Shown: positions 25,270 through 33,516, counted from the stretch's first letter. The stretch is DNA of 64,000 nucleotides from Streptomyces bikiniensis (GCA_000716465.1 JNWL01000021.1:1-64000), one strand, 5' to 3'. Program-made: numbers and translations. Notes: generated by a model not told the origin, from the sequence alone.

Positions 25270-26906
25270 CGGGCGTCACCGTCTTCGGACTGCTCTTCGG
25301 TGCCTTCGAGGTGGCCGGAGGCCGCGCCGGTCATGGCGGAGCCCAGCTCCTCGGGCGTGATGGTGGCAGGGTCGGCGTCGGCGACCAGCTTGCCGCGGTA
25401 CATGACCCGGAGGGTGTCGGAGAGGCCGATCAGCTCGTCGAGGTCGGCGGAGATCAGCAGCACCGCCAGGCCCTCGCGGCGGGCGTCCCGGATCGCGTCC
25501 CAGATCTGCGCCTGCGCGCCGACGTCCACGCCGCGGGTGGGGTGGGCGGCGATCAGGAACTTGGGGGCGTGGCTCATCTCGCGGCCGACGATCAGCTTCT
25601 GCTGGTTGCCGCCGGAGAGGGAGGCCGCGGTGACGTCGATGCCGGGGGTGCGCACGTCGTACTCGCGGACGATCCGCTCGGTGTCCTTGCGGGCGGCCTT
25701 GGGGTCGAGGACGCCGCGCTTGGAGTTGGGGGCCTCGGTGACGTGGCCGAGAATGCGGTTCTCCCAGAGGGGGGCCTCCAGGAGCAGGCCGTGGCGGTGC
25801 CGGTCCTCGGGGATGTAGCCGATGCCGCCCTCGCGGCGCTTGCGCACCGAGACCCTGGAGATGTCCCGGCCGTCGAGGGTGATCACTCCGGAGTCCGGGG
25901 TGGCCATGCCCATGAGGGCCTCGATGAGCTCGGTCTGGCCGTTGCCCTCGACGCCCGCGATGCCGAGGATCTCGCCCTTGTGGATGGTGAGGGAGACGTC
26001 GTCGAGGAGCTTGCGGCCCTCGGTGCTCTCCTCCAGGACGGTGGTGGCCCTGGCCGGGTCCGGCGGGGCCGCGCTGGTCAGCGGGGCCGCGGCGACGGCG
26101 CCGGCCTCGGACAGGGTCAGGTTGCGGACCTGGAGCATCGGCACGTCGGTGACGGTCGACTCGCGGGTCTCCGGGGAGGGCAGCTCGCTGCCGACCATCA
26201 GCTCGGCGAGCTGCTTGGTGGTGGCGGTCCTCGGGTCGGCGGTGCCGACCGTGGTGCCCCGGCGGATGACGGTGATGTCGTCGGCGACCTTCAGGACCTC
26301 GCCCAGCTTGTGCGAGATGAAGATGACGGTCAGGCCCTCGGACTTGAGCTCGCGCAGGTTGTCGAAGAGCGCGTCGACCTCCTGCGGGACGAGCACGGCG
26401 GTCGGCTCGTCGAGGATGAGGATGCGGGCGCCGCGGTAGAGGACCTTGAGGATCTCCACGCGCTGCCGGTCGGCGACGCCGAGGTCCTCGACCAGGGCGT
26501 CCGGGCGGACCCCGAGGCCGTACTGGTCGGAGATCTCCAGGATCTTCTTCCGGGCCTTGGCGCCGATGCCGTGGAGCTTCTCGCCGCCGAGGACGACGTT
26601 CTCCAGGACGGTGAGGTTGTCGGCGAGCATGAAGTGCTGGTGCACCATGCCGATGCCGCGCGCGATGGCGTCACCGGGGCTGGAGAAGGTGACCTGCTCG
26701 CCGTCGACGGCGATGGTGCCCTCGTCCGGCTTCTGCATGCCGTAGAGGATCTTCATGAGGGTCGACTTGCCGGCGCCGTTCTCGCCGATGAGGGCGTGCA
26801 CGGTGCCCTTGCGGACCGTGATGGCGATGTCCTTGTTGGCGACGACGCCGGGGAATCGCTTGGTGATGCCGTGCAGTTCTACGGCAGGGGGGCTGGACGC
26901 GTTGAT
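25266..26906 (-). CDS. Nucleoside ABC transporter ATP-binding protein (two ABC domains), probable AUC start
   Basis: This ATPase of about 546 residues has two tandem nucleotide-binding domains. The first has Walker A GENGAGKST and LGVADRQRVEILK in place of the LSGGQ-type signature. The second has Walker A-like GVEGNGQTEL and SLSGGNQQKL. This asymmetry is typical of the MglA/RbsA/YufO group. Start choice is unusual. The AAGGAG ribosome site at 26915-26920 precedes an in-frame ATC at 26906 by 8 bases, and no ATG, GTG, TTG or CTG lies between it and 26981. The alternative ATG at 26981 sits inside the -10-like element. Overlap with the permease gene is 4 bases. Confidence 0.88.
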   Translation of the reverse strand: MNASSPPAVELHGITKRFPGVVANKDIAITVRKGTVHALIGENGAGKSTLMKILYGMQKPDEGTIAVDGEQVTFSSPGDAIARGIGMVHQHFMLADNLTVLENVVLGGEKLHGIGAKARKKILEISDQYGLGVRPDALVEDLGVADRQRVEILKVLYRGARILILDEPTAVLVPQEVDALFDNLRELKSEGLTVIFISHKLGEVLKVADDITVIRRGTTVGTADPRTATTKQLAELMVGSELPSPETRESTVTDVPMLQVRNLTLSEAGAVAAAPLTSAAPPDPARATTVLEESTEGRKLLDDVSLTIHKGEILGIAGVEGNGQTELIEALMGMATPDSGVITLDGRDISRVSVRKRREGGIGYIPEDRHRHGLLLEAPLWENRILGHVTEAPNSKRGVLDPKAARKDTERIVREYDVRTPGIDVTAASLSGGNQQKLIVGREMSHAPKFLIAAHPTRGVDVGAQAQIWDAIRDARREGLAVLLISADLDELIGLSDTLRVMYRGKLVADADPATITPEELGSAMTGAASGHLEGTEEQSEDGDAR

Positions 26907-26981
26907 GACGCACTCTCCTTGGCCGGAAGGAGTGGGAGCGGGAGGGCAGGGCGGGGCGAAGTTATCGTGCCAGGGAGACAT

Positions 26982-26993
26982 CTACACGCGTAG
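26982..26993 (-). promoter_or_regulatory. Nucleoside-regulon operator, site 4 (nucleoside ABC operon)
   Basis: CTACACGCGTAG has one change from the perfect palindrome. On the minus strand its edge continues into TAGATG, a -10-like hexamer at 26984-26979. It precedes the ATPase-permease-permease-cdd operon. Confidence 0.78.
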
Positions 26994-27026
26994 CGCTGCC
27001 GAAAGATGAAAATCCGTACGGGAACG

Positions 27027-27065
27027 GGGCCCGGCTCCGGTGGGGGTCCCACCGTCGCCGGGCCC
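27027..27065 (-). terminator. Terminator after the BMP lipoprotein gene
   Basis: Nested perfect stems (outer 27027-27035 with 27057-27065, inner 27038-27044 with 27048-27054) lie 24 bases after the lipoprotein stop. They separate it from the ABC operon, which has its own operator. Confidence 0.78.
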
Positions 27066-27088
27066 TGAGGTCGTTGACCTGCGGTTCC

Positions 27089-28147
27089 TTACGGAGCGGT
27101 CTTGACCGTGATCTTGCCGTCGACGATGTTCTTCTTCGCCTCGTTCACGGCGGCGATGACGTCGGTCATCTTCTTGTACGCCGGGTTGGACTCGGACAGG
27201 CCGACGCCGTCCTGGGCCAGGCCGTAGCGGATCTCGCCGCTCTGCGGCTTGCCGTCCTTGACCGACTTGATCAGGTTGAAGACGGAGTCCGAGACGTCCT
27301 TGGTGACCGAGGTCAGGATGTGGTCCTTGTAGGAGGCCAGACCCGCCTGGTTGTACTGGTCGGAGTCGACGCCGATGGCCCACTTGTCCGCGGCGGCGGC
27401 GGCCTCGATGGAGCCCGAACCGGCCAGACCGGCGGCGGCGTAGATCACGTCGGCGCCCTTGTCGAGCTGGCCCTGCGCGGCGGCCTTGCCGAGGTCGGGC
27501 TTGGAGAAGCCGTCGAAGTTCGGCGGCTGGGTCAGGTACTGGACGAGCACCTTCGCCTTGGGGTTGGTGTCCTTGACGCCCTGCGCGAAGCCCGCCTCGA
27601 ACTTCTTGATCAGCGGGACCTCGACGCCGCCGATGAAGCCGACCGTGCCGGTCTTCGACGTCTTGGCGGCGGCGACGCCGGCCAGGTAGGAGCCCTGCTC
27701 CTCGTTGAAGACGAGGTTGGCGATGTTCGGGGCGGTCACCGAGGTGTCGTCGATGAGGCCGAAGGTGGTCTTCGGGTAGGCCTTGGCGACCTTGGCGATC
27801 GCCGGGGCGTAGGCGAAGCCGACGCCGATGACCGGGTTGTTCCCGGCGCGGGCGAGGGCGGTGAGGCGCTGCACCTTGTCGGCGTCGCCCTCGCCCTCCG
27901 AGGGCTCGGCCTCGGTGCCCTTGACACCGAGCTCGTCCTCGGCCTTCTTCAGACCCGCGTAGGCGGCGTCGTTGAAGGACTGGTCGCCGCGGCCGCCGAT
28001 GTCGTACGCGATGGCGGCCGTGATGTTCTTCGAGTCCGAGGCGGAGCTGGAACCGGCGTCCGTCGAGGACTTGCCACACGCGGTGGCGGAGAGGGCGAGC
28101 GCCGCGGAGGCGATGCCCACGGTCGTGATCCTGGTGATCCGGCGCAA
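27089..28147 (-). CDS. BMP-family nucleoside-binding lipoprotein
   Basis: This 352-residue substrate-binding protein of the Bmp/Med family has a signal peptide ending in the lipobox SATAC and a Ser/Asp-rich linker. The periplasmic-binding fold then starts at TAAIAYDIGGRGDQSFNDAAYAGLKKA, with NPVIGVGFAYAPAIAKVAKAYP, FIGGVEVPLIKKFEAGF and ADVIYAAAGLAGSGSIEAA. Homologues bind purine and pyrimidine nucleosides for ABC importers. The start is a TTG at 28147. It is a single-gene unit in front of the ABC operon, which would allow the binding protein to be made in excess. Confidence 0.93.
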   Translation of the reverse strand: MRRITRITTVGIASAALALSATACGKSSTDAGSSSASDSKNITAAIAYDIGGRGDQSFNDAAYAGLKKAEDELGVKGTEAEPSEGEGDADKVQRLTALARAGNNPVIGVGFAYAPAIAKVAKAYPKTTFGLIDDTSVTAPNIANLVFNEEQGSYLAGVAAAKTSKTGTVGFIGGVEVPLIKKFEAGFAQGVKDTNPKAKVLVQYLTQPPNFDGFSKPDLGKAAAQGQLDKGADVIYAAAGLAGSGSIEAAAAADKWAIGVDSDQYNQAGLASYKDHILTSVTKDVSDSVFNLIKSVKDGKPQSGEIRYGLAQDGVGLSESNPAYKKMTDVIAAVNEAKKNIVDGKITVKTAP

Positions 28148-28209
28148 GAGGAGGGTCCCTTCAAGACTGACCGAAAGCGCCTCTTCCGGCGCTGGTTTCG
28201 CGGCGATCG

Positions 28210-28221
28210 TAACGCGCGTAG
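28210..28221 (-). promoter_or_regulatory. Nucleoside-regulon operator, site 5 (BMP lipoprotein)
   Basis: The minus strand reads CTACGCGCGTTA, two changes at one end from the perfect palindrome, and overlaps TACGAT (28211-28206), a good -10 hexamer. The site is 62 bases before the TTG start, leaving room for a short leader. Confidence 0.7.
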
Positions 28222-28484
28222 ATGTCAGTTAAAGACCCGTTCATGAGTCGTTATCGGATCGTCGCGAACCGGCCGCGCGGGGCGACCGAGGGCGTTCGGT
28301 CCGGTACCGGCGGTTATACCGGCGGGGGCGCCCGGCGCGACAGGGGGCGTACGGGGACACGCCGGGCGCTGAGCCGTCCGGGGGAACGGGTGGGCCGGAC
28401 GGATGAGGGTCCGTCCGGCCGGAAAGCATCGCTCGGGTGTGTACGGGGTCGGGCGTGCGGGTCGGGGCCTGTCCGGGGCCTGGG
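28222..28484. other. Intergenic stretch upstream of the BMP gene
   Basis: No gene is supported here. The stretch holds the upstream part of the BMP promoter, a GC-rich symmetric segment and one 11-bp hairpin (28393-28403 with 28410-28420) without a T tract. Confidence 0.5.
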
Positions 28485-28628
28485 GCCGGGGTCCGGGCGG
28501 GCCGGGGTCCGGGCGGGCCGAGGTCCCGGCGGGCCGAGGTCCCGGCGGGCCGAGGTCCGGGCGGGCCGGGGTCCGGGCGGGCCGGGATCAGGGCAGGCCG
28601 GGGTCCGGGCGGGCCGGGGCCGGGGTCA
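28485..28628. repeat. Nine-copy 16-bp tandem repeat
   Basis: Nine head-to-tail 16-base units of the form GCCGGGGTCCGGGCGG, with GCCGAGGTCCCGGCGG variants, fill the end of the intergenic stretch and run into the last codons of the M20 amidohydrolase gene (stop at 28626). Units 1, 2, 6 and 8 are identical; others differ at one to four bases. Confidence 0.9.
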
Positions 28629-29846
28629 GGTCTCCTGGGTGCCGTTCAGGAGGGCCGCCGCCGTGAAGAGCTCCACGGCCGCCTCGATGGCGCTCTCGTC
28701 CACGTCGAAGTCGCCGGCGTGCAGGTCGCGGACGCGGGTGTCGCCGGGGACGCGGACGCCGAGGCGGGCCATGGCGCCGGGGACGTGCTCCAGGTACCAG
28801 GAGAAGTCCTCGCCGCCGAGGCTCTGCTCGGTGTCCTCGATCGCGTGCGGGCCGCGCCGGGCGGCCATGGCGTCGCGGAGCAGTTCGGCGACGGCCGCGT
28901 CGTTGACGACCGGCGGGACGCCCCGGACGTAGGTCACGGTCGACTTGGCCCGGTGCAGGGACGCGACCTCGTCGATGGCCGCGTGCACCAGGTCGGGCGC
29001 GTCGCGCCAGGCCGGCAGGTCGAGGCAGCGGACGGTGCCGGAGAGCTCGGCGTGCTGCGGGATGACGTTGGGGGCGTGGCCGGACTCGATGCGGCCCCAG
29101 GTGACGGAGAGGCCCGAGCGGGCGTCGACGCGGCGGGCCAGGACGGCGGGGACGTCGGTGGCGACGCGGGCGGCGGCGGTGACCAGGTCGGTGGTGAGGT
29201 GCGGCCGGGCGGTGTGGCCGCCGGGGCCGTCCAGGGTGATCTCCAGCCGGTCGCAGGCGGAGGTGATGGGCCCGGCGCGCAGGCCGATCCTCCCCGCGTC
29301 GACCCTCGGGTCGCAGTGGACGGCGATGATCCGGCCGACGCCGTTCAGGGCGCCGGCTTCGACGACGTCCACGGCACCGCCGGGCAGGACCTCCTCGGCG
29401 GGCTGGAAGATCAGCCGCACGGCGTTGGGGAGGAGCCCCTGCCGGTCCAGCTCGGCGAGGACAAGGCCCGCGCCGAGGACGGAGGTGGTGTGGACGTCGT
29501 GTCCGCACGCGTGGGCGCGGTTGGCCACGGTGGAGCGGTAGGCGACGGTCTTGACGTCCGGGATGGGCAGCGCGTCGAGGTCGGCGCGGATCGCCAGCAT
29601 GGGCCGCTCGGGGTCCGGCGTGCCGATGTCACAGATGAGTCCGGTGCCGGCCGGAAGGACCTCCGGCGCGAGCCCGGCCGCCTCCAGGCGGGCCTTGAGC
29701 GCGGCGGTCGTGCGGAACTCCTGCTTCCCGAGCTCGGGGTGCATGTGCAAGTCCCTGCGGAACATGATCAGTTCGTCGCGCAGGGTTGCGGGCAGCTTTC
29801 CGGGCAGAGTGACGGAGCCTGGCTCACGGGACTTCAACTGGTTCAC
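28626..29846 (-). CDS. M20-family amidohydrolase/aminoacylase
   Basis: This 406-residue metallopeptidase-family hydrolase shows the M20D layout: RRDLHMHPELG at the N-terminus, ACGHDVHTTSVLGAG (metal ligands Asp/His), FQPAEEVLPGGA (catalytic glutamates), GPGGHTARP in the dimerisation lid domain, and EQSLGGEDFSWYLEHVPG near the end. Such enzymes hydrolyse N-acyl amino acids, hippurate or similar amides in the cytosol. The GTG start follows an AAAAGG ribosome site. No neighbour fixes the substrate. Confidence 0.9.
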   Translation of the reverse strand: MNQLKSREPGSVTLPGKLPATLRDELIMFRRDLHMHPELGKQEFRTTAALKARLEAAGLAPEVLPAGTGLICDIGTPDPERPMLAIRADLDALPIPDVKTVAYRSTVANRAHACGHDVHTTSVLGAGLVLAELDRQGLLPNAVRLIFQPAEEVLPGGAVDVVEAGALNGVGRIIAVHCDPRVDAGRIGLRAGPITSACDRLEITLDGPGGHTARPHLTTDLVTAAARVATDVPAVLARRVDARSGLSVTWGRIESGHAPNVIPQHAELSGTVRCLDLPAWRDAPDLVHAAIDEVASLHRAKSTVTYVRGVPPVVNDAAVAELLRDAMAARRGPHAIEDTEQSLGGEDFSWYLEHVPGAMARLGVRVPGDTRVRDLHAGDFDVDESAIEAAVELFTAAALLNGTQET

Positions 29847-29996
29847 CTTTTGAAGGGTAGGCCTTCAGGGTGGTCAACTGCCCGTTGATCACGAAAAGTT
29901 CAGTCCGTTAGGGGAAAGAACCCCGGTTTTCCGGGCTTAGGGACCACCCCATGTGGGTATCCTCACCCGATTGCCCCGCACCGGCGAGGGGAAACA

Positions 29997-31271
29997 TCAC
30001 CCGAATTCGAGCCTGTCGGTGGGGTGGACCGGCCGGGCGGTGAGCCGGTCGACCTCGTGGGCCGCCGTGCCCGTCACCCCGGACAGGAAGCCCTGCGCGC
30101 GCGGGGAGGCGGTCGCCCGCAGCCACTCGGGCGCGATCTCGCAGACGGCGACCTTCACGCCCGTGCCGGCCAGGGCCAGCGGCAGGGTGTGCACCACCGT
30201 GGACGGGAAGCTGACGATCGTGCGGCCGACCGGGCCGCGCCGGGCGATCAGCTCCAGGGGCAGCTCGGGCCGGACCACCTGGAGGCCCGTCTCGACCGCG
30301 ATCCGGTGCAGCTTCCCGGCGCTCTCCCTGCGGTGCGCGAAGTAGCGGGTGGCGCCGTGGGTGCGGGCGAGCTCGCCGACCACGCGCGCGTAGTGGCCGG
30401 CGTCGACCACCCCCGTCTCCACCAGCGAGGTGCCGACCAGGTCCGCGCCGCCGGTGAGCAGCGGCGGGCCGAAGCGGGAGCGGGTCCAGGCGTAGGCGTT
30501 CGCGGTGACCCCGACGCCCGCCGGGGCCTCCACGGGCAGCGAGGTGAAGATCTCGACGGTACGGCCCCGGGCCGGGGCGAGCCGGCGGCGGGCCAGGGTG
30601 GTCACGGGGGCGAGGACCAGTTCGCGCGGGCCCAGGCTGCCCTTGCGGTGCCAGCGGACCAGGCGCTCGCCCCGGCCGAGCTGGGCGGCGAACTCCATGG
30701 TCGCGGTGCCGTCGTCGACCACGGTCAGGTGCCGGGGGCCGAAGAGGGTCAGGAGGAGCTGGACGTACCGGGAGAACGGGTCCCCGATGATCACCCGCTC
30801 CGCCGAGCGCAGCGGCCCGGCGAGCCGCCGCAGGGTGCGCAGGAGGGCGCCCCGGCCGTCGCGGGCCTCCTGCCAGTGGACGGTGAGGCCCTCGTCGCGG
30901 GCCAGCTGGGCCATCCGGCGCAGCTGGCCCCGCGACATGGGGTCGGTCGGCGAGAGGACGACGACCGTGAGGGGGGCTGGCGTGGTGCCGGGTGCCGTGA
31001 CGGGTGCGGGGGCTCCCGGAGCGGGCTTCCCGGCGGCGGGGGCTCCCGTGGCGGGCGCCCCGGTGCCGGGGGCCGTGTCGGCGGCGGGCTCCCCGGTACC
31101 GAAGCCCGTGCCCGTACCCGTACCCGTACCCGTGTCCACACCCGTGTCCGTGGCGGGTGCCCCCGTGCCGGGGGCCGTGCCTATGCCCGTGCCGGGGGCC
31201 CGGGTGTGCGCCCATTCCAGGACGTTGAGGAGCTGGACCGGGCTCTCGACGAACGCCAGCTGCCCGGTCAT
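29997..31271 (-). CDS. Polysialyltransferase-like glycosyltransferase with low-complexity insert
   Basis: This 424-residue protein resembles the alpha-2,8-polysialyltransferase (POLYST) family: N-terminal FVESPVQLLNVLEW, VIIGDPFSRYVQLLL, TVVDDGTATMEFA, and a C-terminal SFPSTVVHTLPLALAGTGVKVAV stretch similar to the CMP-binding SxxST motif. Residues 25-100 form a Thr/Gly/Ala/Pro insert (including (TG)n) that interrupts the N-terminal Rossmann part. In this context it probably polymerises a nonulosonic acid (Kdn) for the cell wall glycopolymer. Its ATG overlaps the NeuB-like gene by 4 bases. Confidence 0.82.
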   Translation of the reverse strand: MTGQLAFVESPVQLLNVLEWAHTRAPGTGIGTAPGTGAPATDTGVDTGTGTGTGTGFGTGEPAADTAPGTGAPATGAPAAGKPAPGAPAPVTAPGTTPAPLTVVVLSPTDPMSRGQLRRMAQLARDEGLTVHWQEARDGRGALLRTLRRLAGPLRSAERVIIGDPFSRYVQLLLTLFGPRHLTVVDDGTATMEFAAQLGRGERLVRWHRKGSLGPRELVLAPVTTLARRRLAPARGRTVEIFTSLPVEAPAGVGVTANAYAWTRSRFGPPLLTGGADLVGTSLVETGVVDAGHYARVVGELARTHGATRYFAHRRESAGKLHRIAVETGLQVVRPELPLELIARRGPVGRTIVSFPSTVVHTLPLALAGTGVKVAVCEIAPEWLRATASPRAQGFLSGVTGTAAHEVDRLTARPVHPTDRLEFG

Positions 31272-32161
31272 GAGGCAACGGCGCCCTGGACCCGGCGGAG
31301 CTTCTTCATCGGGCCGAGCTCCGACTCGTACACCTTCTTGACCCCGTCGCCGAGGGCCGTCTCGATGGTGCGAATGTCGCGGACCAGGCGCGTCAGGCCC
31401 TGGGGCTCGACGGAGGCGGCCTGGTCGGAGCCCCACATGGCGCGGTCGAGGGTGATGTGGCGCTCGACGAAGACGGCGCCGAGGGCGACGGCGGCCAGGG
31501 TGGTCTGGAGGCCGGTCTCGTGGCCGGAGTAGCCGATCGGGACGTTCGGGTACTCCTCCCGGAGCGTCTGGATGACGCGCAGGTTCAGCTCCTCGGCCTT
31601 GGCCGGGTAGGTGGAGGTGGCGTGGCAGAGCAGGATGTTGTCGCTGCCCAGGACCTCGACGGCGTGCCGGATCTGCTTCGGCGTCGACATGCCGGTGGAG
31701 AGGATCACCGTGCGGCCGGTGGAGCGCAGCTCGCGCAGCAGCTCGTCGTCCGTGAGGGAGGCGGAGGCCACCTTGTGGGCGGGGACGTCGAACTTCTCCA
31801 GGAAGGCGACGGCCTCGGTGTCCCACGGGGAGGCGAACCAGTCGATGCCGCGCTCCCTGCAGTGCGCGTCGATGGCCCGGTACTCCTCCTCGCCGAACTC
31901 CACGCGGTGGCGGTAGTCGATGTACGTCATGCGGCCCCAGGGGGTGTCCCGCTCGATGTCCCACTGGTCGCGCGGGGTGCAGATCTCCGGGGTGCGCTTC
32001 TGGAACTTGACCGCGTCGCAGCCGGCCTCGGCGGCGACGTCGATCAGGGCGAGGGCGTTGGCGAGCTCGCCGTTGTGGTTGATGCCGATCTCGCCGGTGA
32101 CGTAGACGGGCTGCCCGGGGCCGGCGGTCTTGGCGCCGAGGGTGCGGAGGCGGGTGCTCAT
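31268..32161 (-). CDS. NeuB-like nonulosonic acid (probable Kdn/sialic acid) synthase without SAF domain
   Basis: This 297-residue TIM-barrel enzyme condenses a hexose derivative with phosphoenolpyruvate. The NeuB signatures are seen as GEIGINHNGELANALALIDVAAEAGCDAVKFQKR, the SASLTDDELLRELRSTGRTVILSTGMST strand-loop, CHATSTYPA and PIGYSGHETG. Typical NeuB proteins are about 345 residues with a C-terminal SAF (antifreeze-like) domain that completes the sugar site. That domain is absent here. Context suggests Kdn or Kdn-9-phosphate as the product (inference). It overlaps the polymerase gene and follows the cytidylyltransferase gene by 11 bases. Confidence 0.88.
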   Translation of the reverse strand: MSTRLRTLGAKTAGPGQPVYVTGEIGINHNGELANALALIDVAAEAGCDAVKFQKRTPEICTPRDQWDIERDTPWGRMTYIDYRHRVEFGEEEYRAIDAHCRERGIDWFASPWDTEAVAFLEKFDVPAHKVASASLTDDELLRELRSTGRTVILSTGMSTPKQIRHAVEVLGSDNILLCHATSTYPAKAEELNLRVIQTLREEYPNVPIGYSGHETGLQTTLAAVALGAVFVERHITLDRAMWGSDQAASVEPQGLTRLVRDIRTIETALGDGVKKVYESELGPMKKLRRVQGAVAS

Positions 32162-32172
32162 GGTGCGGGTCC

Positions 32173-33516
32173 TTAGGGTTCGGTGGTGGTGCGTGCGGGG
32201 GTCGTGCGTGCGGCGTCGGCACGTACGGGGGTGTCGAGTTCGGGTCCGAGGAGCCAGGCGGCGATCTCGCGGACCGCTCCGGCGCCGCCCGGGGTGGCGG
32301 TGACCGCGCGGGCGGCGGCCCGTACGGAGTCGTGGGCGCTGCCCACCGCGACGGGCCAGCCGACGAGGTGGAAGCAGGGCAGGTCGTTGACGTCGTTGCC
32401 GGCGTAGAGGACGCGCTGCGGGTCGATGCCCTCGGTCTCGCACCACTCCTTGAGGGCCCGGTCCTTGCGGTCGATGCCGTGCAGGACGGGGATGCGGAGC
32501 TTGCGGGCGCGGGCGGCGACGACGGCGTTCTGCTCGGTGGAGAGGATGAGGACGGGGAGTCCGGCGCGGCGCAGGGCGGCGATGCCGAGGCCGTCGCCGC
32601 GGTGCGCGGAGACGAACTCGCGCCCCTCCGCGTCGAGGTGGACCCGGTCGTCGGTCTGGGTGCCGTCGAAGTCCAGGACCACCGCGTCCACGTCGGCGAA
32701 GCGGGGGGTGACGGGTGCGTCGAGGAGCGGGGCGAGGGCCTTGGCGCGGGCCAGGTCGTGCGGGTCGTCGATCTCCAGGACCCGGGCCGGGTCGGTGGCG
32801 ACGAGGGCGGTGCGGCCGAAGAAGCGGTGCCGGTGGGTGCGGAAGCCGGGCGCGGCCATGGCGTAGACGGCGCCGGTCTCCAGGTACTCGGGCTCCCGGT
32901 CCTGGCGGCGGGGGCGGTGCGCCTTGTCGTGGTTGACGCCCTCGGCGCCCCGCTCCGTCTCGCGCCAGAGGAAGCCGTGCGACGGGGCGGCCGTGAAGGC
33001 CGTGTCGGCGGCGCCGGTCAGGATCCGGTCGGCGGTCTCGGCGACCTCTGCGGAGGTGAGGAAGGGGCTGGTGCACTGGACGAGGAGGACCACGTCGGCG
33101 GTGCGGCCGTGGGTGGCCTCGAAGGCGTCCATGGCGTGCAGGACGGCGGCCTCGCTGGTGGCGGTGTCGCCCGCGATCGCGGCGGGGCGGTGCACGGCCT
33201 CGGCACCGGCGGCGCGGGCCGCGGCCGCGATGGCGGGGTCGTCGGTGGAGACCACGACGTGGGTGACGGAGCGGGCGCCGAGGCAGGCGTGGACGGCCCG
33301 GCCGACCAGGGGGACCCCGGCCACCGGGGCGAGGTTCTTGGCGGGCACGCCCTTGGAACCGCCCCGGGCGGGGATCACGGCGAGGACGACGGCCGCGGGG
33401 CCCGCGGGGGCGGAGGACGCGGTGCCGGGTGTCGCGACGGGCCCGGAAGCCGGAGCGGCGGCCCCTGGTGCGGCGGCCCCGGTCGTGGCGGGCCCGGAAG
33501 CGGGTGTGGTGGTCAT
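32173..33516 (-). CDS. Fused CMP-nonulosonate cytidylyltransferase and HAD phosphatase
   Basis: This 447-residue protein has two enzyme domains. Residues 44-265 form a NeuA-type cytidylyltransferase (VIPARGGSKGVPAKNL, VLLVQCTSPFLTSAEVAET, YLETGAVYAM). Residues 280-430 form a KdsC-type HAD phosphatase (VLDFDGTQTDD, AHRGDGLGIAALRRAGLPVLILSTE, GIDRKDRALKEW, VLYAGNDVNDLP). Together they could dephosphorylate a 9-phosphononulosonate and activate it with CTP (inference). An Ala/Pro/Thr-rich leader of about 43 residues precedes them. The ATG overlaps the stop of the upstream gene. Confidence 0.9.
   Translation of the reverse strand: MTTTPASGPATTGAAAPGAAAPASGPVATPGTASSAPAGPAAVVLAVIPARGGSKGVPAKNLAPVAGVPLVGRAVHACLGARSVTHVVVSTDDPAIAAAARAAGAEAVHRPAAIAGDTATSEAAVLHAMDAFEATHGRTADVVLLVQCTSPFLTSAEVAETADRILTGAADTAFTAAPSHGFLWRETERGAEGVNHDKAHRPRRQDREPEYLETGAVYAMAAPGFRTHRHRFFGRTALVATDPARVLEIDDPHDLARAKALAPLLDAPVTPRFADVDAVVLDFDGTQTDDRVHLDAEGREFVSAHRGDGLGIAALRRAGLPVLILSTEQNAVVAARARKLRIPVLHGIDRKDRALKEWCETEGIDPQRVLYAGNDVNDLPCFHLVGWPVAVGSAHDSVRAAARAVTATPGGAGAVREIAAWLLGPELDTPVRADAARTTPARTTTEP

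Noticed and set aside
26979..26981. ATG as start of the nucleoside ABC ATPase
   Set aside because: It lies at the edge of the operator within the -10-like hexamer and lacks a ribosome site; the resulting 25-residue extension is Pro-rich and unlike the family.
28485..28628. CRISPR array
   Set aside because: Units are only 16 bases, directly adjacent with no spacers; this is a simple tandem repeat.
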